Below are positions 8,170-16,535 of a DNA stretch of 64,000 nt, piece by piece; position 1 is the first letter of the stretch, and each line of letters begins with the position of its first letter. Both the position numbers and the translations under genes were made by a program. Source of the DNA: Streptomyces griseocarneus (GTDB lineage Bacteria > Actinomycetota > Actinomycetes > Streptomycetales > Streptomycetaceae). The DNA is taken from the NCBI RefSeq assembly GCF_014655595.1, contig NZ_BNBL01000001.1:62001-126000 (forward strand), written 5' to 3'. Below the pieces are notes generated by a model. It made no database searches. It was not told where the DNA came from and saw only the letters and a program-made list of their open reading frames with translations.

Positions 8170-8766
8170 ATGCCTCTCATCCCCGAGGAGCCTCAGATTC
8201 ACGAGAGTGTCCCGGGTCCCCGCGCAGTTCCGGCCCCCGGCCGCACCGCGCCGACCCCCCGCCCTGTTCCTGGTCCCCGCCCGGCCCCCACGCGGTCCGG
8301 TCCCGGCTCCCCGCGCGGCCCGGTGCCGGCCCCGCCCCGGCCCGCCCCGCGCGCGGCGACGGCGGACGCCCCGGCGTCCACCGCGCAGATCCAGCTGATA
8401 CCCGCGTCCGTCGAGGGTGCCCTGGACGCCGCGGACGAGGCCATCGACCTGCTGCTCGACACCGGCCGGACGCCCGGCGAGGTGCTGGTGCTCACGACCG
8501 GCGACCCGCACCCGTGGGCGGCCCACGAGCTGTCCTTCGGCGAGGCGTCCTACTGGGCGCAGCACGACGCCGGCGACGACGTCTTCTACGCGGCCGCCGA
8601 CGCCGAGCGGGCCCGCCCGCGCCCGGTCGTGGTCGTGGTCGTCAACGGCGGCACGGACGCCGCGGTGGCCCGCGCGCTGCCCGCGGCGATGTCCCGCGCC
8701 GGCGCGCTGCTGATCGTCTGCGGCGATCCCCAGCGGGTCAACACCCTCCTGGCCGCGGGCGTCTGA
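8170..8766 (+). CDS. Uncharacterised protein with Pro-rich N-terminus
   Basis: A 198-residue protein that I do not recognise. Residues 10-70 are a Pro/Ala/Arg low-complexity tract. From about residue 75 there is a compact alpha/beta domain with IQLIPASVEGALDAADEAIDLLL, VLVLTTGDPHPWAAHELSFGEASYW and a run of valines leading to NGGTDAAVARALP, ending in ALLIVCGDP. No signal peptide or membrane helix is visible. The ATG at 8170 is preceded by TAAATAT, a possible -10 for a leaderless transcript. The alternating strands and helices hint at a nucleotide-related fold, but that is speculation. Confidence 0.7.
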   Translation: MPLIPEEPQIHESVPGPRAVPAPGRTAPTPRPVPGPRPAPTRSGPGSPRGPVPAPPRPAPRAATADAPASTAQIQLIPASVEGALDAADEAIDLLLDTGRTPGEVLVLTTGDPHPWAAHELSFGEASYWAQHDAGDDVFYAAADAERARPRPVVVVVVNGGTDAAVARALPAAMSRAGALLIVCGDPQRVNTLLAAGV

Positions 8767-8824
8767 CGGGTGATTCCGGTGGCCGGCCGTCCCGTACGGG
8801 GCTGATCGGCCGCCGTGACCCGTC
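8765..8824. terminator. Long imperfect hairpin between convergent genes
   Basis: GACGGGT (8765-8771) pairs with ACCCGTC (8818-8824), and inside it GGTGGCCG pairs with CGGCCGCC. The structure starts at the stop of the upstream + gene and ends next to the stop of the - gene at 8828, as expected of a bidirectional terminator. Confidence 0.5.
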
Positions 8825-8827
8825 CCG

Positions 8828-9406
8828 TCACCGCGCGACCGCGCGGCGGTACGCCCCGCCCGGACCGCCGCCGGATCCGGCGCGCAGGGGCGGGCGGACG
8901 GACGAGTGCGGCTGACGTCCGTTGCGGCCCTCGCCGAGGATCTGCCAGCCGGCGGCGGTGAGTGTGATGTACGCGCCGCAGCGCAGCCCGTGCAGGGTGC
9001 AGGCGTCGCGCAGTCCCCACATCCAGGCGCCGTCCTCCTCGGTCCAATGGGCCTCGCCCTCGCGGCAGTAGAGCAGGACGGCCGTGCGGACCGGGGACCG
9101 TCTGCGCAGGTCGTGCGGGATGACCCGGCGCAGCTGGGACAGGAGCGCGTTGCGCAGCTCCCAGCCGTCGGCGGCCCCGGTCCGGCGTACGAAAGAGGCA
9201 CTCGCCGCGAGCCGTTCGTCCGGGTGGAGGACCGCGACGACGGCCGTGGACGACACCGGCAGGTGACGGTCGTACAGGCCGGTGACGACCTCGCGCGGAT
9301 TGCGCAGCAGCGGAATGCCGGACGCGGCCCATTCGGCGGGTTCGAGCAGCCTGCCCAGACGGGAAGCGGAATCGGCGGACAACGGTGGGGCGAAGCCGAG
9401 GGCCAT
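8828..9406 (-). CDS. Uncharacterised conserved protein
   Basis: A 192-residue cytoplasmic protein that I do not recognise. Visible features are AVVAVLHPDERLAASASFVR in the first half, DAWELRNALL-like and AVLLYCREGEAHWTEEDGAWMWGLRDA in the middle, and a basic, Gly/Arg-rich tail that is probably disordered. There is no signal peptide, membrane helix or known catalytic motif. The start is ATG at 9406, preceded by a clear AAGGGAG ribosome-binding site. It lies downstream of the RecQ-like gene on the same strand with a 224-bp gap, so it probably has its own promoter. Confidence 0.7.
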   Translation of the reverse strand: MALGFAPPLSADSASRLGRLLEPAEWAASGIPLLRNPREVVTGLYDRHLPVSSTAVVAVLHPDERLAASASFVRRTGAADGWELRNALLSQLRRVIPHDLRRRSPVRTAVLLYCREGEAHWTEEDGAWMWGLRDACTLHGLRCGAYITLTAAGWQILGEGRNGRQPHSSVRPPLRAGSGGGPGGAYRRAVAR

Positions 9407-9630
9407 GATTCTCCCTTCGTCTGCACGCCCACGGTCCGGGGCGGGAGGTCAGGCGGGGGCGCGTGCCGCAGCGGCGGTCCCGGCGGGCCGGAGACGGGCG
9501 CGAGCGGGGGACCACGTCGATTCTCCCGGCCCCACCGGCCCTGCGGCAACGATCAATTGACGCCAGTGACCGGTATCCGACGGTCGGCCCTCCACATTCC
9601 GCCCGGCCCCGGACGCACCCCGCCCCCACC

Positions 9631-11796
9631 TCACCCCTGGACAGCCAGGACCAGCGGAAACACCTCCTGCGCACCGTGGCGTCGCAGCATTCGGGCGGCT
9701 ACCGCGAGCGTCCAGCCGGTGTCGGCCAGATCGTCCACGAGCAGCACCGGCCCCTTGGCCGAGGCCAGCGCCTGCGCGAGGGCGGGAGGAACGGTGAGGG
9801 CCCCGTCCAGGACCTTCAGGCGCTGCGCGCTGTTGGTGCGCGGCGCGCGGGTCTCCGTCTCCCGGTCCCCGTACTCGACGGTGCCCAGGAGCGGCATGCG
9901 GCCGACCGACGCGATGCGTTCGCCGAGGGAGTGGATCAGCCGTGGCCGGGTGCGGGAGGCGACGGTGACGACGCCCACCGGGCGGGCCGGCGCTCCGGGT
10001 GCTCCCGACGCCCAACCGCCGGGCCCGCGCGCCCAGTCGGCGAGCACGGTCACCACGGCGTCCGCGACATCATCCGGAATCTCTGAGTCCGGTGCCTGCG
10101 GTGCCAGCAGGGGCCGCAGGCGATTGCCCCAGCCGATGTCCGACAGCCGCCCGAGCGCCCGGCCGGGAGCGGCCTGCTCGCCGGCGGGAATGCGGCCCTT
10201 GAGGTCCACGCCGACCGCGGGCATGCCGGTCGGCCACATCCGCCGCGGCTCCACCTCCACACCCGGACGGCCCAGCTCTCCCCGGGAGGCGTCCAGCGCC
10301 CCGGAGGACACCTCGGCGGTGAACCGGGGCCCCGCGCAGTTGTCGCACCGCCCGCAGGGAACCGCCTGCTCGTCGTCCAGCTGCCGCCGCAGGAACTCCA
10401 TGCGGCATCGCGTGGTCGTGGCGTATTCGCGCATCGCCTGCTGCTCGGCCTCGCGCTGCCGGGCGACCCAGGCGTACCGCTCGGCGTCGTAGACCCACGG
10501 CGCGCCCGTCGCCGTCCAGCCGCCGCGCACCCGGTGCACCGCGCCGTCGACGTCGAGGACCTTGAGCATGGTCTCCAGGCGCGAGCGGCGCAGCTCCACC
10601 TGCGGCTCCAGGGCGGGCAGGGACAGGGGCCGGTCCGCGGCGGCCAGCACGTCCAGCGTGCGCCGGACCTGCTCCTCCGGCGGGAAGGCCAGCGAGGCGA
10701 AGTACTTCCAGATCGCCTCGTCCTCGCGGCCGGGCAGCAGCAGCACCTCGGCGTGCCGCACGCCACGGCCCGCCCGGCCCACCTGCTGGTAGTAGGCGAT
10801 GGGGGAGGAGGGCGAGCCGAGGTGGACCACGAAACCGAGGTCCGGCTTGTCGAAGCCCATGCCCAGCGCGGACGTCGCGACCAGCGCCTTGACCCGGTTC
10901 GCGAGGAGGTCCTCCTCGGCCTGCTGCCGGTCGGCGTTCTCCGTCTTGCCGGTGTACGGGGCCACGGTGTGCCCGCGCCGGCGCAGGAACGCCGTGACCT
11001 CCTCGGCCGCGGCGACGGTCAGGGTGTAGATGATGCCGGAGCCCGGCAGCTCGTCGAGGTTGTCGGCGAGCCAGGCCAGCCGGTGGGCGGCGTCGGGCAG
11101 GCTCAGCACGCTCAGGCTGAGGCTCTCCCGGTCCAGCGGCCCGCGCAGGACGAGCGCCTGCTCCGCTCCCTCGCCCGTGCCCAGCTGCTCGGCGACGTCG
11201 GCGGTGACGCGCGCGTTGGCCGTGGCGGTCGTGGCGAGCACGGGCACGCCCGGCGGCAGGTCGGCCAGCATCGTGCGCAGCCGGCGGTAGTCGGGCCGGA
11301 AGTCATGGCCCCAGTCGGAGATGCAGTGCGCCTCGTCGACGACCAGGAGCCCGGTGGCGGCGGCCAGCTTGGGCAGGACCTGATCGCGGAAATCGGGATT
11401 GTTGAGCCGCTCGGGGCTCACCAGCAGCACATCGACCTCGCCCGCGGCGACCTCGGCCTGGACCGTGTCCCACTCCTCGGTGTTGGAGGAGTTGATCGTG
11501 CGCGCGTGGATGCCCGCGCGCGCGGCCGCCTCCACCTGGTTGCGCATGAGCGCCAGGAGCGGGGAGACGATCACCGTGGGACCGCTGCCGCGCTCGCGCA
11601 GCAGCGCGGTGGCGACGAAGTACACCGCCGACTTGCCCCAGCCGGTGCGCTGGACGACCAGCGCCCGGCGCCGGTCGGCGACGAGGGCCTCGATCGCGCG
11701 CCACTGGTCCTCGCGCAGCTTCGCCGTGCCCGTGGTGTCCCCGACGAGACGGGCGAGGACATGGTCTGCCGAGGTGCGGAGGGCTTCGTTGGTCAT
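9631..11796 (-). CDS. recQ: RecQ family DNA helicase fused to a phosphoribosyltransferase-like domain
   Basis: A 721-residue protein. The helicase part has Walker A TGWGKS (residues 51-56), the DEAH box (154-157), TATAN (motif III) and the motif VI stretch [12 protein letters not shown] RecQ zinc-binding segment follows near residues 465-490 (Cys cluster ending CGRCDNC). In place of a usual HRDC domain, the last roughly 170 residues end with [13 protein letters not shown] (about 685-697), the PRPP-binding motif of type I phosphoribosyltransferases. RecQ unwinds branched DNA; the added domain could bind a nucleotide or act as an enzyme. Start chosen at the second Met (MTNEALRTS); a longer TTG/ATG start is possible. 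Confidence 0.9.
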   Translation of the reverse strand: MTNEALRTSADHVLARLVGDTTGTAKLREDQWRAIEALVADRRRALVVQRTGWGKSAVYFVATALLRERGSGPTVIVSPLLALMRNQVEAAARAGIHARTINSSNTEEWDTVQAEVAAGEVDVLLVSPERLNNPDFRDQVLPKLAAATGLLVVDEAHCISDWGHDFRPDYRRLRTMLADLPPGVPVLATTATANARVTADVAEQLGTGEGAEQALVLRGPLDRESLSLSVLSLPDAAHRLAWLADNLDELPGSGIIYTLTVAAAEEVTAFLRRRGHTVAPYTGKTENADRQQAEEDLLANRVKALVATSALGMGFDKPDLGFVVHLGSPSSPIAYYQQVGRAGRGVRHAEVLLLPGREDEAIWKYFASLAFPPEEQVRRTLDVLAAADRPLSLPALEPQVELRRSRLETMLKVLDVDGAVHRVRGGWTATGAPWVYDAERYAWVARQREAEQQAMREYATTTRCRMEFLRRQLDDEQAVPCGRCDNCAGPRFTAEVSSGALDASRGELGRPGVEVEPRRMWPTGMPAVGVDLKGRIPAGEQAAPGRALGRLSDIGWGNRLRPLLAPQAPDSEIPDDVADAVVTVLADWARGPGGWASGAPGAPARPVGVVTVASRTRPRLIHSLGERIASVGRMPLLGTVEYGDRETETRAPRTNSAQRLKVLDGALTVPPALAQALASAKGPVLLVDDLADTGWTLAVAARMLRRHGAQEVFPLVLAVQG

Positions 11797-11848
11797 GCCC
11801 CCATGCAACACGAGGGCACTGACAAAGCGCGAATGGGCGGCCGCGGCC

Positions 11849-11857
11849 TGTGGAAAA
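11849..11857 (-). promoter_or_regulatory. DnaA-box-like 9-mer (TTTTCCACA, minus strand)
   Basis: TGTGGAAAA on the + strand is the complement of TTTTCCACA, close to the Streptomyces DnaA box TTGTCCACA. It is one of three such 9-mers in 67 bp. Confidence 0.45.
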
Positions 11858-11871
11858 CCCGGCGGGCGGCA

Positions 11872-11880
11872 TTGTCCACA
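11872..11880 (+). promoter_or_regulatory. DnaA box TTGTCCACA
   Basis: This is an exact match to the preferred Streptomyces DnaA box. It lies in the gap between the divergent recQ-like and DUF4192 genes. Confidence 0.65.
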
Positions 11881-11906
11881 GGATTGGTAAGACCATCATT
11901 CCGGAG

Positions 11907-11915
11907 TTATCCACA
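11907..11915 (+). promoter_or_regulatory. DnaA box TTATCCACA
   Basis: This matches the classical bacterial DnaA box. It lies 26 nt after the previous box and 40 nt before the DUF4192 start codon. Confidence 0.65.
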
Positions 11916-11955
11916 GGCCTGGCGGGCCCGGGCGGAACCACGGGACTCTCGGGCC

Positions 11956-13401
11956 ATGACCCAGCGCGATGAATCAGCCCGCCCGTCCGCCTCCTCCGCC
12001 GCCCCGTCCCCCGCGTGGGACGCCCGGACCGAAACGCAGATCACCCTCCGCAGCCCGGCCGAACTGGCCGACGCCCTGCCTTACCTGATGGGCTTTCATC
12101 CAACTGACAGCGTCGTGCTCCTGGCCCTGCACGGCGAGCGCGGACGCTTCGGCGGGCGGCTCAGGCTCGGCATTCCGCGCAACAGCGAGGAGTGGCCCGA
12201 GGTCAGCGACCAGCTCGCCGAGACCCTCGTCGCCGGATGCGTCAAGAGGGGTGCGCGCCCCGACGGCATCGTCCTGTTCCTGTGCCAGGACCCCAGGACG
12301 GGGGAGAGCGGACGCGAGGTGATGGAACGCCTTCGCCCGCTCGCCCAGAGCCTGCGCCTCGCCTGCGGAGGGCTCGACGTGCCCGTGTACGAAGCACTGT
12401 GCCTGTCCGACGGCCGGTTCTGGTCCTACTGCTGCCCCGACGAGCGCTGCTGCCCGGCCGAGGGCACGCTCCTGGCCCTCCCGGGCACCTCGGTGATGGC
12501 GGCGGCCGCCGCCTACGCGGGGATCCAGGTGCGCGGGACGCTGCGCGAGATGGAGGCCCGCTACGCCCCGCTCGTCGGCGAACGCGCCCGGGAGCAGGAG
12601 TCCGCCCTCGACGCCGCGGCCGCCGACCTCATCCCCCGGATCCTGGGCGGCACGGGAGGCGCGATCCTGCGCCGCGAGACGCTGGACCTCGCGGACCTGG
12701 TCGTGGAGCGGTTCCACGCGGCGCCGCCGCTCGCCGTGCCGGCGGAGGCCGATGCCCGGGACGACGCGCTCCTCGCCGGCGACGAGGCGGCGGCCATCGT
12801 CCTGGGCCTCCAGGACCGCGTCACCCGCGACCGGGCGGCGGAATGGATGGAGGGCCCGCGGGCGGCGGCGGTGCTGCGCGTCTGGCGCGCCCTCGCCCGG
12901 CGCTGCGTGCCGCCGTACACCGAGCACGCGGCCGCGCCGCTCACCCTCGCCGGCTGGGTGGCGTGGTCCACCGGCGACCAGCCGGAGGCGCGGATCGCCC
13001 TGAGCCAGGCCCTGGCCGCCGACCCCGAGTACCTCTTCGCCCAGCTCCTCCACCGGGCCTGCAACGACGGCATGGACCCGGAGCCCCTGCGCCGCTGCCT
13101 GCGCGGCGAGCGCCGTGGCCGCGGTGCGCCCCCGGCCGCGGGGACCGGGACGGACACCGGCACGGACGCCGTGGCGATGACCGGGGCGATGGCCGGAGCG
13201 GGCGAGCCGGATGACGGCCTGGAGGAGGCCGGCCCGGCCGGCCCCGCCTCCGTCGTTCCCGCCGCGGGCGCCGCCTCCCCAGGGCCGGGCGGCCCCTCCC
13301 GGCCGGGGGGTGCGAGCGGTCCGGCGGGAGTGAAGGGGCCCGCCGGGAAGGCGCGTACGCGCCGCCGCGCCGGGCAGCGGGGCGTGCGGGGGCGGCAGTG
13401 A
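11956..13401 (+). CDS. DUF4192 domain-containing protein
   Basis: A 481-residue cytoplasmic protein of the actinobacterial DUF4192 family, function unknown. The domain covers about residues 25-390, starting with ITLRSPAELADALPYLMGFHPTDSVVLLAL, its typical opening. A Cys-rich patch (YCCPDERCCP, about residues 158-167) may bind metal. The domain contains WVAWSTGDQPEARIALSQALAADPEY, a TPR-like helical hairpin. The last 90 residues are a Gly/Ala/Pro/Thr-rich disordered tail ending in a basic stretch. It is divergent from the recQ-like gene, with DnaA boxes in the promoter region. The ATG at 11956 gives the family N-terminus. Confidence 0.85.
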   Translation: MTQRDESARPSASSAAPSPAWDARTETQITLRSPAELADALPYLMGFHPTDSVVLLALHGERGRFGGRLRLGIPRNSEEWPEVSDQLAETLVAGCVKRGARPDGIVLFLCQDPRTGESGREVMERLRPLAQSLRLACGGLDVPVYEALCLSDGRFWSYCCPDERCCPAEGTLLALPGTSVMAAAAAYAGIQVRGTLREMEARYAPLVGERAREQESALDAAAADLIPRILGGTGGAILRRETLDLADLVVERFHAAPPLAVPAEADARDDALLAGDEAAAIVLGLQDRVTRDRAAEWMEGPRAAAVLRVWRALARRCVPPYTEHAAAPLTLAGWVAWSTGDQPEARIALSQALAADPEYLFAQLLHRACNDGMDPEPLRRCLRGERRGRGAPPAAGTGTDTGTDAVAMTGAMAGAGEPDDGLEEAGPAGPASVVPAAGAASPGPGGPSRPGGASGPAGVKGPAGKARTRRRAGQRGVRGRQ

Positions 13402-13511
13402 GCCGACTCCGGGCCGGCCACCGTGACCTCGCCCAGCCCGCCGACGTTCACCTGAGTGGCCCTCACTCGTTGTCGGTCATCCAGGTCCGCGATGCCCAAG
13501 GGAGCAGACAG

Positions 13512-15548
13512 ATGCGAGGCATTGCGCCCAACGGTCCTTCGCTCAGCCGCCCCGTCCCGCCACAGCGCACCGCCCCCGGCCGGGCCCAGGGACCGCGGCC
13601 CGTGCACGAGGCGCTGATCTGCGTCGCACTACCCGCTCTCGCGATCTCCGGCACCCAGGGGCAGCTCACCGGAGGAGGGCTGGACGGCTTCTACCGCGGC
13701 GGACGCAGACTGCTCGCCCGGTGCCGGGTGCGGGTGGGCGGGATCGAGCCGGTGCCCGTGCAGGGCCGGATGCTCGCGGCGGACCGGGCCCGCTTCGTCG
13801 GCACCGTACGGACCGCCGCCGACGCCGGGCCCGATCCGGCCGTCACCGTGGAACGGCTGCGCGATGCCACCGGCGTCGAGCGCATCACCCTGCGCAGCGC
13901 GGCCGTCCGGGAGCTTCGGCTCGTGCTCGAGGTGTCCCTGGGCACCGATCTCGCCGAGCTGGGCGCCGTCGCCGCAGGACAGGCCGGGCCGGAGATCCCG
14001 GCCGCCGTGCACGGCTCCGGGCTGCGCTGGTCGGCGCCCGGACTGCGGGCGGTCGTCAGTGCCGACCCCGCGCCGGGGGACGTCCTGGCCTCGGCCGGCC
14101 TGCTCTGCTGGGAGATGGATCTGCCGCCGGGCGGTTCCCGGAGTGTCGAGCTGCGGGTCCGGGCCGAGCGGCCCGGCAGGCCGCGCGGGCCCGAGCCCGC
14201 CCAGGGCGGCAGCGCCGCGCCGCCCTGGGGCGACGCCGAGGCCGACGGGGACGATCCCCGGGCCGCCGCGTTGCTGGCGGCGAGCCTCGAGGACCTGCGG
14301 GCACTGCTGGTGCGCGACCCCGCCCACCCGGGCGAGGTCCATCTCGCCGGGGGCATCCCCTGGCGCTGCGGGCACCTCTCGCCCGCCGAGGCGCTGTGGG
14401 CGGCGCGCATGATGCTGCCCCTGGGCGTGCGGCTGGCCGCCGGGACGCTGCGCGCGCTGGCCCGCACGCAGATGCCCGGACCCGGCCCCGACCGCGGGCT
14501 GATCCCCGGCGCGCTGCGTCACTCGGGAGCGCATCTGCCGCCCGGCTGCACGGGGGTCGAGGCGACGCTGCTCTTCCCCGTGGTCCTGGCCGAGGCCCGG
14601 CGGTGGGGGCTGGCGGAGCAGGAGACCCGTTCGCTGCTGCCCGCGGCCGAACGGTGCCTGGACTGGCTGAGGACGGCCGTCGGGGACGGGGAGTACCTGG
14701 CGGATCCGGCCCCGGCGGGTCCGTACCGCTGCGAGGTCCAGGCCCACGCCCACCGGGCCGCGCTGCTCGGCGCGGACCTCCTCGAGGCGCACGGTCGGCC
14801 CGGCGCGGAGGGGCTGCGGGAGTGGGCGGGCGCCCTGCGGCGCCGCTTCCGGGAGGACTTCTGGGCCGACGACATGGCCGGCGGCCGTCCCCTGGCCGCC
14901 GTGGCCCCCGACGGCCGCCGGATACCGCACCTGGGATCCGCCGCCGCGCACCTGCTGGACACCGGCCTGCTCGGGGCGGGCGGCCACGCCCCGGGGCTGC
15001 TCGACGCGGTCCGGACCGAGCAGCTCGCCCGGCTGTTCGGCGGGCCCGCCCTCGATTCCGGCTGGGGCCTGCGCAGCCTGGGCGCGAAGGAGCCGGGGCA
15101 CAATCCCTTCGGGCACCGCAGCGGAGCCGTCCGGGTCCATGAGACGGCCGTCGCGGTGGCCGGCCTCTTCGCCGCCGGCTACGAGAACGAGGCGCAGAGC
15201 CTGCTGTGGGGAGTGCTCGACGCCGCCGAGACCTTCGGCCACCGGCTGCCGGAGATGTACGCGGGGGAGCAGCGCACCACCGGCAGTGCTCCGTTGCCGC
15301 ACCCGGCGGCCTGCAGGCCGGCGGCCGTCGCGGCGGCGGGGGCGGTGCAGCTGCTGACCTCGCTGGCCGGCATACGCCCGGACGTGCCCGCCGGCAGCGT
15401 GGCCGTACGGCCGCCGCGCAGCGCTCCGCTGGGCGAACTGCGGCTGACCGGTCTCCGCGTCGCCGACCAGCCGTTCGCCGTACGCGTCAGCAGGCTGGGG
15501 CTGGGCATGGTCGAGGAGGCTGCCGACGGCCTGCAGTTGGGGGTGTGA
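13512..15548 (+). CDS. Glycogen debranching N-terminal domain protein (amylo-alpha-1,6-glucosidase-like)
   Basis: A protein of about 678 residues. The N-terminal beta-sandwich (LPALAISGTQGQLTGGGLDGFYRGGRRLLAR, about residues 42-72) is the GDE-N-type domain. The C-terminal half looks like an alpha/alpha barrel, with LAGGIPWRCGHLSPAEALWAARMMLP and the late GWGLRSLG.KEPGHNPFGHRSGAVRVHETAVAVAG. The usual catalytic acids of glycosidases are not obvious, so activity is uncertain. The ATG at 13512 has GGGAG about 8 nt upstream; a GTG at 13398 that overlaps the previous stop (GTGA) is a possible alternative adding 38 residues. Confidence 0.75.
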   Translation: MRGIAPNGPSLSRPVPPQRTAPGRAQGPRPVHEALICVALPALAISGTQGQLTGGGLDGFYRGGRRLLARCRVRVGGIEPVPVQGRMLAADRARFVGTVRTAADAGPDPAVTVERLRDATGVERITLRSAAVRELRLVLEVSLGTDLAELGAVAAGQAGPEIPAAVHGSGLRWSAPGLRAVVSADPAPGDVLASAGLLCWEMDLPPGGSRSVELRVRAERPGRPRGPEPAQGGSAAPPWGDAEADGDDPRAAALLAASLEDLRALLVRDPAHPGEVHLAGGIPWRCGHLSPAEALWAARMMLPLGVRLAAGTLRALARTQMPGPGPDRGLIPGALRHSGAHLPPGCTGVEATLLFPVVLAEARRWGLAEQETRSLLPAAERCLDWLRTAVGDGEYLADPAPAGPYRCEVQAHAHRAALLGADLLEAHGRPGAEGLREWAGALRRRFREDFWADDMAGGRPLAAVAPDGRRIPHLGSAAAHLLDTGLLGAGGHAPGLLDAVRTEQLARLFGGPALDSGWGLRSLGAKEPGHNPFGHRSGAVRVHETAVAVAGLFAAGYENEAQSLLWGVLDAAETFGHRLPEMYAGEQRTTGSAPLPHPAACRPAAVAAAGAVQLLTSLAGIRPDVPAGSVAVRPPRSAPLGELRLTGLRVADQPFAVRVSRLGLGMVEEAADGLQLGV

Positions 15549-15609
15549 GCGTGGTGTGCGCCCGACTGCCCGGCGAGCTGTCGACGGGCGTCGGACAAGC
15601 TCCTGTTTA

Positions 15610-15624
15610 TCGTCAGGCAGACGA
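15610..15624. promoter_or_regulatory. Putative autoregulatory operator TCGTC-N5-GACGA
   Basis: A perfect 5-bp inverted repeat directly upstream of the -10 hexamer of the Nudix regulator gene. Its position in the core promoter fits repression by the protein encoded next to it, but no binding data are available here. Confidence 0.45.
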
Positions 15625-15625
15625 C

Positions 15626-15631
15626 TATGAT
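15626..15631 (+). promoter_or_regulatory. -10 hexamer TATGAT for a leaderless transcript
   Basis: TATGAT is followed by 6 nt and the ATG at 15638, with no room for a ribosome-binding site. Confidence 0.55.
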
Positions 15632-15637
15632 CGCGTC

Positions 15638-16399
15638 ATGCCCTACGACCCGTCGGCCTTCCCGCCCTTCGCTGTCACCGTCGACCTGGTCGTGCTCACC
15701 GTGCGGCGCCACGCGTTGTGCGCGCTGGTCGTCCGCCGCGGTGAGCCGCCGTACCAGGGCCGGTGGGCCCTGCCCGGCGGATTCGTACGGGGCGACGAGG
15801 ACCTGGCGACGGCGGCGGCGCGTGAGCTCGCCGAGGAGACGGGCCTGCAGGCGCACGACCCGGATGGCCCGGTGGTGGCGGGCGACGCCCACCTCGAACA
15901 GCTCGCCACCTACGGCGATCCCAAGCGCGATCCCCGGATGCGGGTGGTCAGCGTCGCCCACCTCGTGCTGGCGCCGGACCTGCCCGCCCCGCGCCCCGGC
16001 GGCGACGCGCGCAGCGTGCGCTGGGCGCCCGTGGAGGACCTGCTGGACCAGGAGGCGGGGTACGGCCGCGACGGCGAGCAGGAGGCTCCGCTCGCCTTCG
16101 ACCACGCCCGCATCCTCGCGGACGGGGTGGAGCGGGCCCGGTCCAAGATCGAGTACTCGTCCCTCGCCACCGCCTTCTGCCCTCCGGAGTTCACCGTCGG
16201 CGAGTTGCGGCGGGTCTACGAGGCGGTGTGGGGCGTGGCCCTGGACCCCCGGAACTTCCACCGCAAGGTCACCGGCACCCCCGGCTTCCTGGTGCCCACG
16301 GGAGGGACCACGACACGCCAGGGCGGCCGCCCCGCGCAGCTCTTCCGGGCCGGCGGCGCCACGCTCCTCAACCCGCCCATGCTGCGGCCCGAGGCCTAG
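15638..16399 (+). CDS. Nudix hydrolase domain / NrtR-like winged-helix regulator
   Basis: A 253-residue protein with an N-terminal Nudix domain and a C-terminal winged helix. The Nudix box is complete at residues 48-70 (G..E at 48 and 54, REL.EE.GL at 62-70), so hydrolysis of an ADP-ribose-like nucleotide is possible. The C-terminal part (FTVGELRRVYEAVWG, then NFHRKVTGTPGFLVPTGG, about 185-230) is typical of NrtR regulators, which sense ADP-ribose and control NAD metabolism. No NAD biosynthesis gene is adjacent, so its targets are unknown. An inverted repeat in its own promoter suggests autoregulation. Confidence 0.85.
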   Translation: MPYDPSAFPPFAVTVDLVVLTVRRHALCALVVRRGEPPYQGRWALPGGFVRGDEDLATAAARELAEETGLQAHDPDGPVVAGDAHLEQLATYGDPKRDPRMRVVSVAHLVLAPDLPAPRPGGDARSVRWAPVEDLLDQEAGYGRDGEQEAPLAFDHARILADGVERARSKIEYSSLATAFCPPEFTVGELRRVYEAVWGVALDPRNFHRKVTGTPGFLVPTGGTTTRQGGRPAQLFRAGGATLLNPPMLRPEA

Positions 16400-16535
16400 C
16401 GGCCAGGGCGGAGGCGCCGGGCTCGCTCGCGCACCGGCGGGACACGCGTGATGGAAGAGGCCTACGTTGCGTAGCAAATAGGACATATCGGGTTACGGTG
16501 CTGCGGTACGGTCCCGCCGTCCCGCGAGTGAAGCC

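Noticed and set aside
10534..11955. Plus-strand open frame running into the DUF4192 gene
   Set aside because: This part is antisense to the recQ-type helicase, whose motifs are unmistakable; DUF4192 homology starts at 11956.
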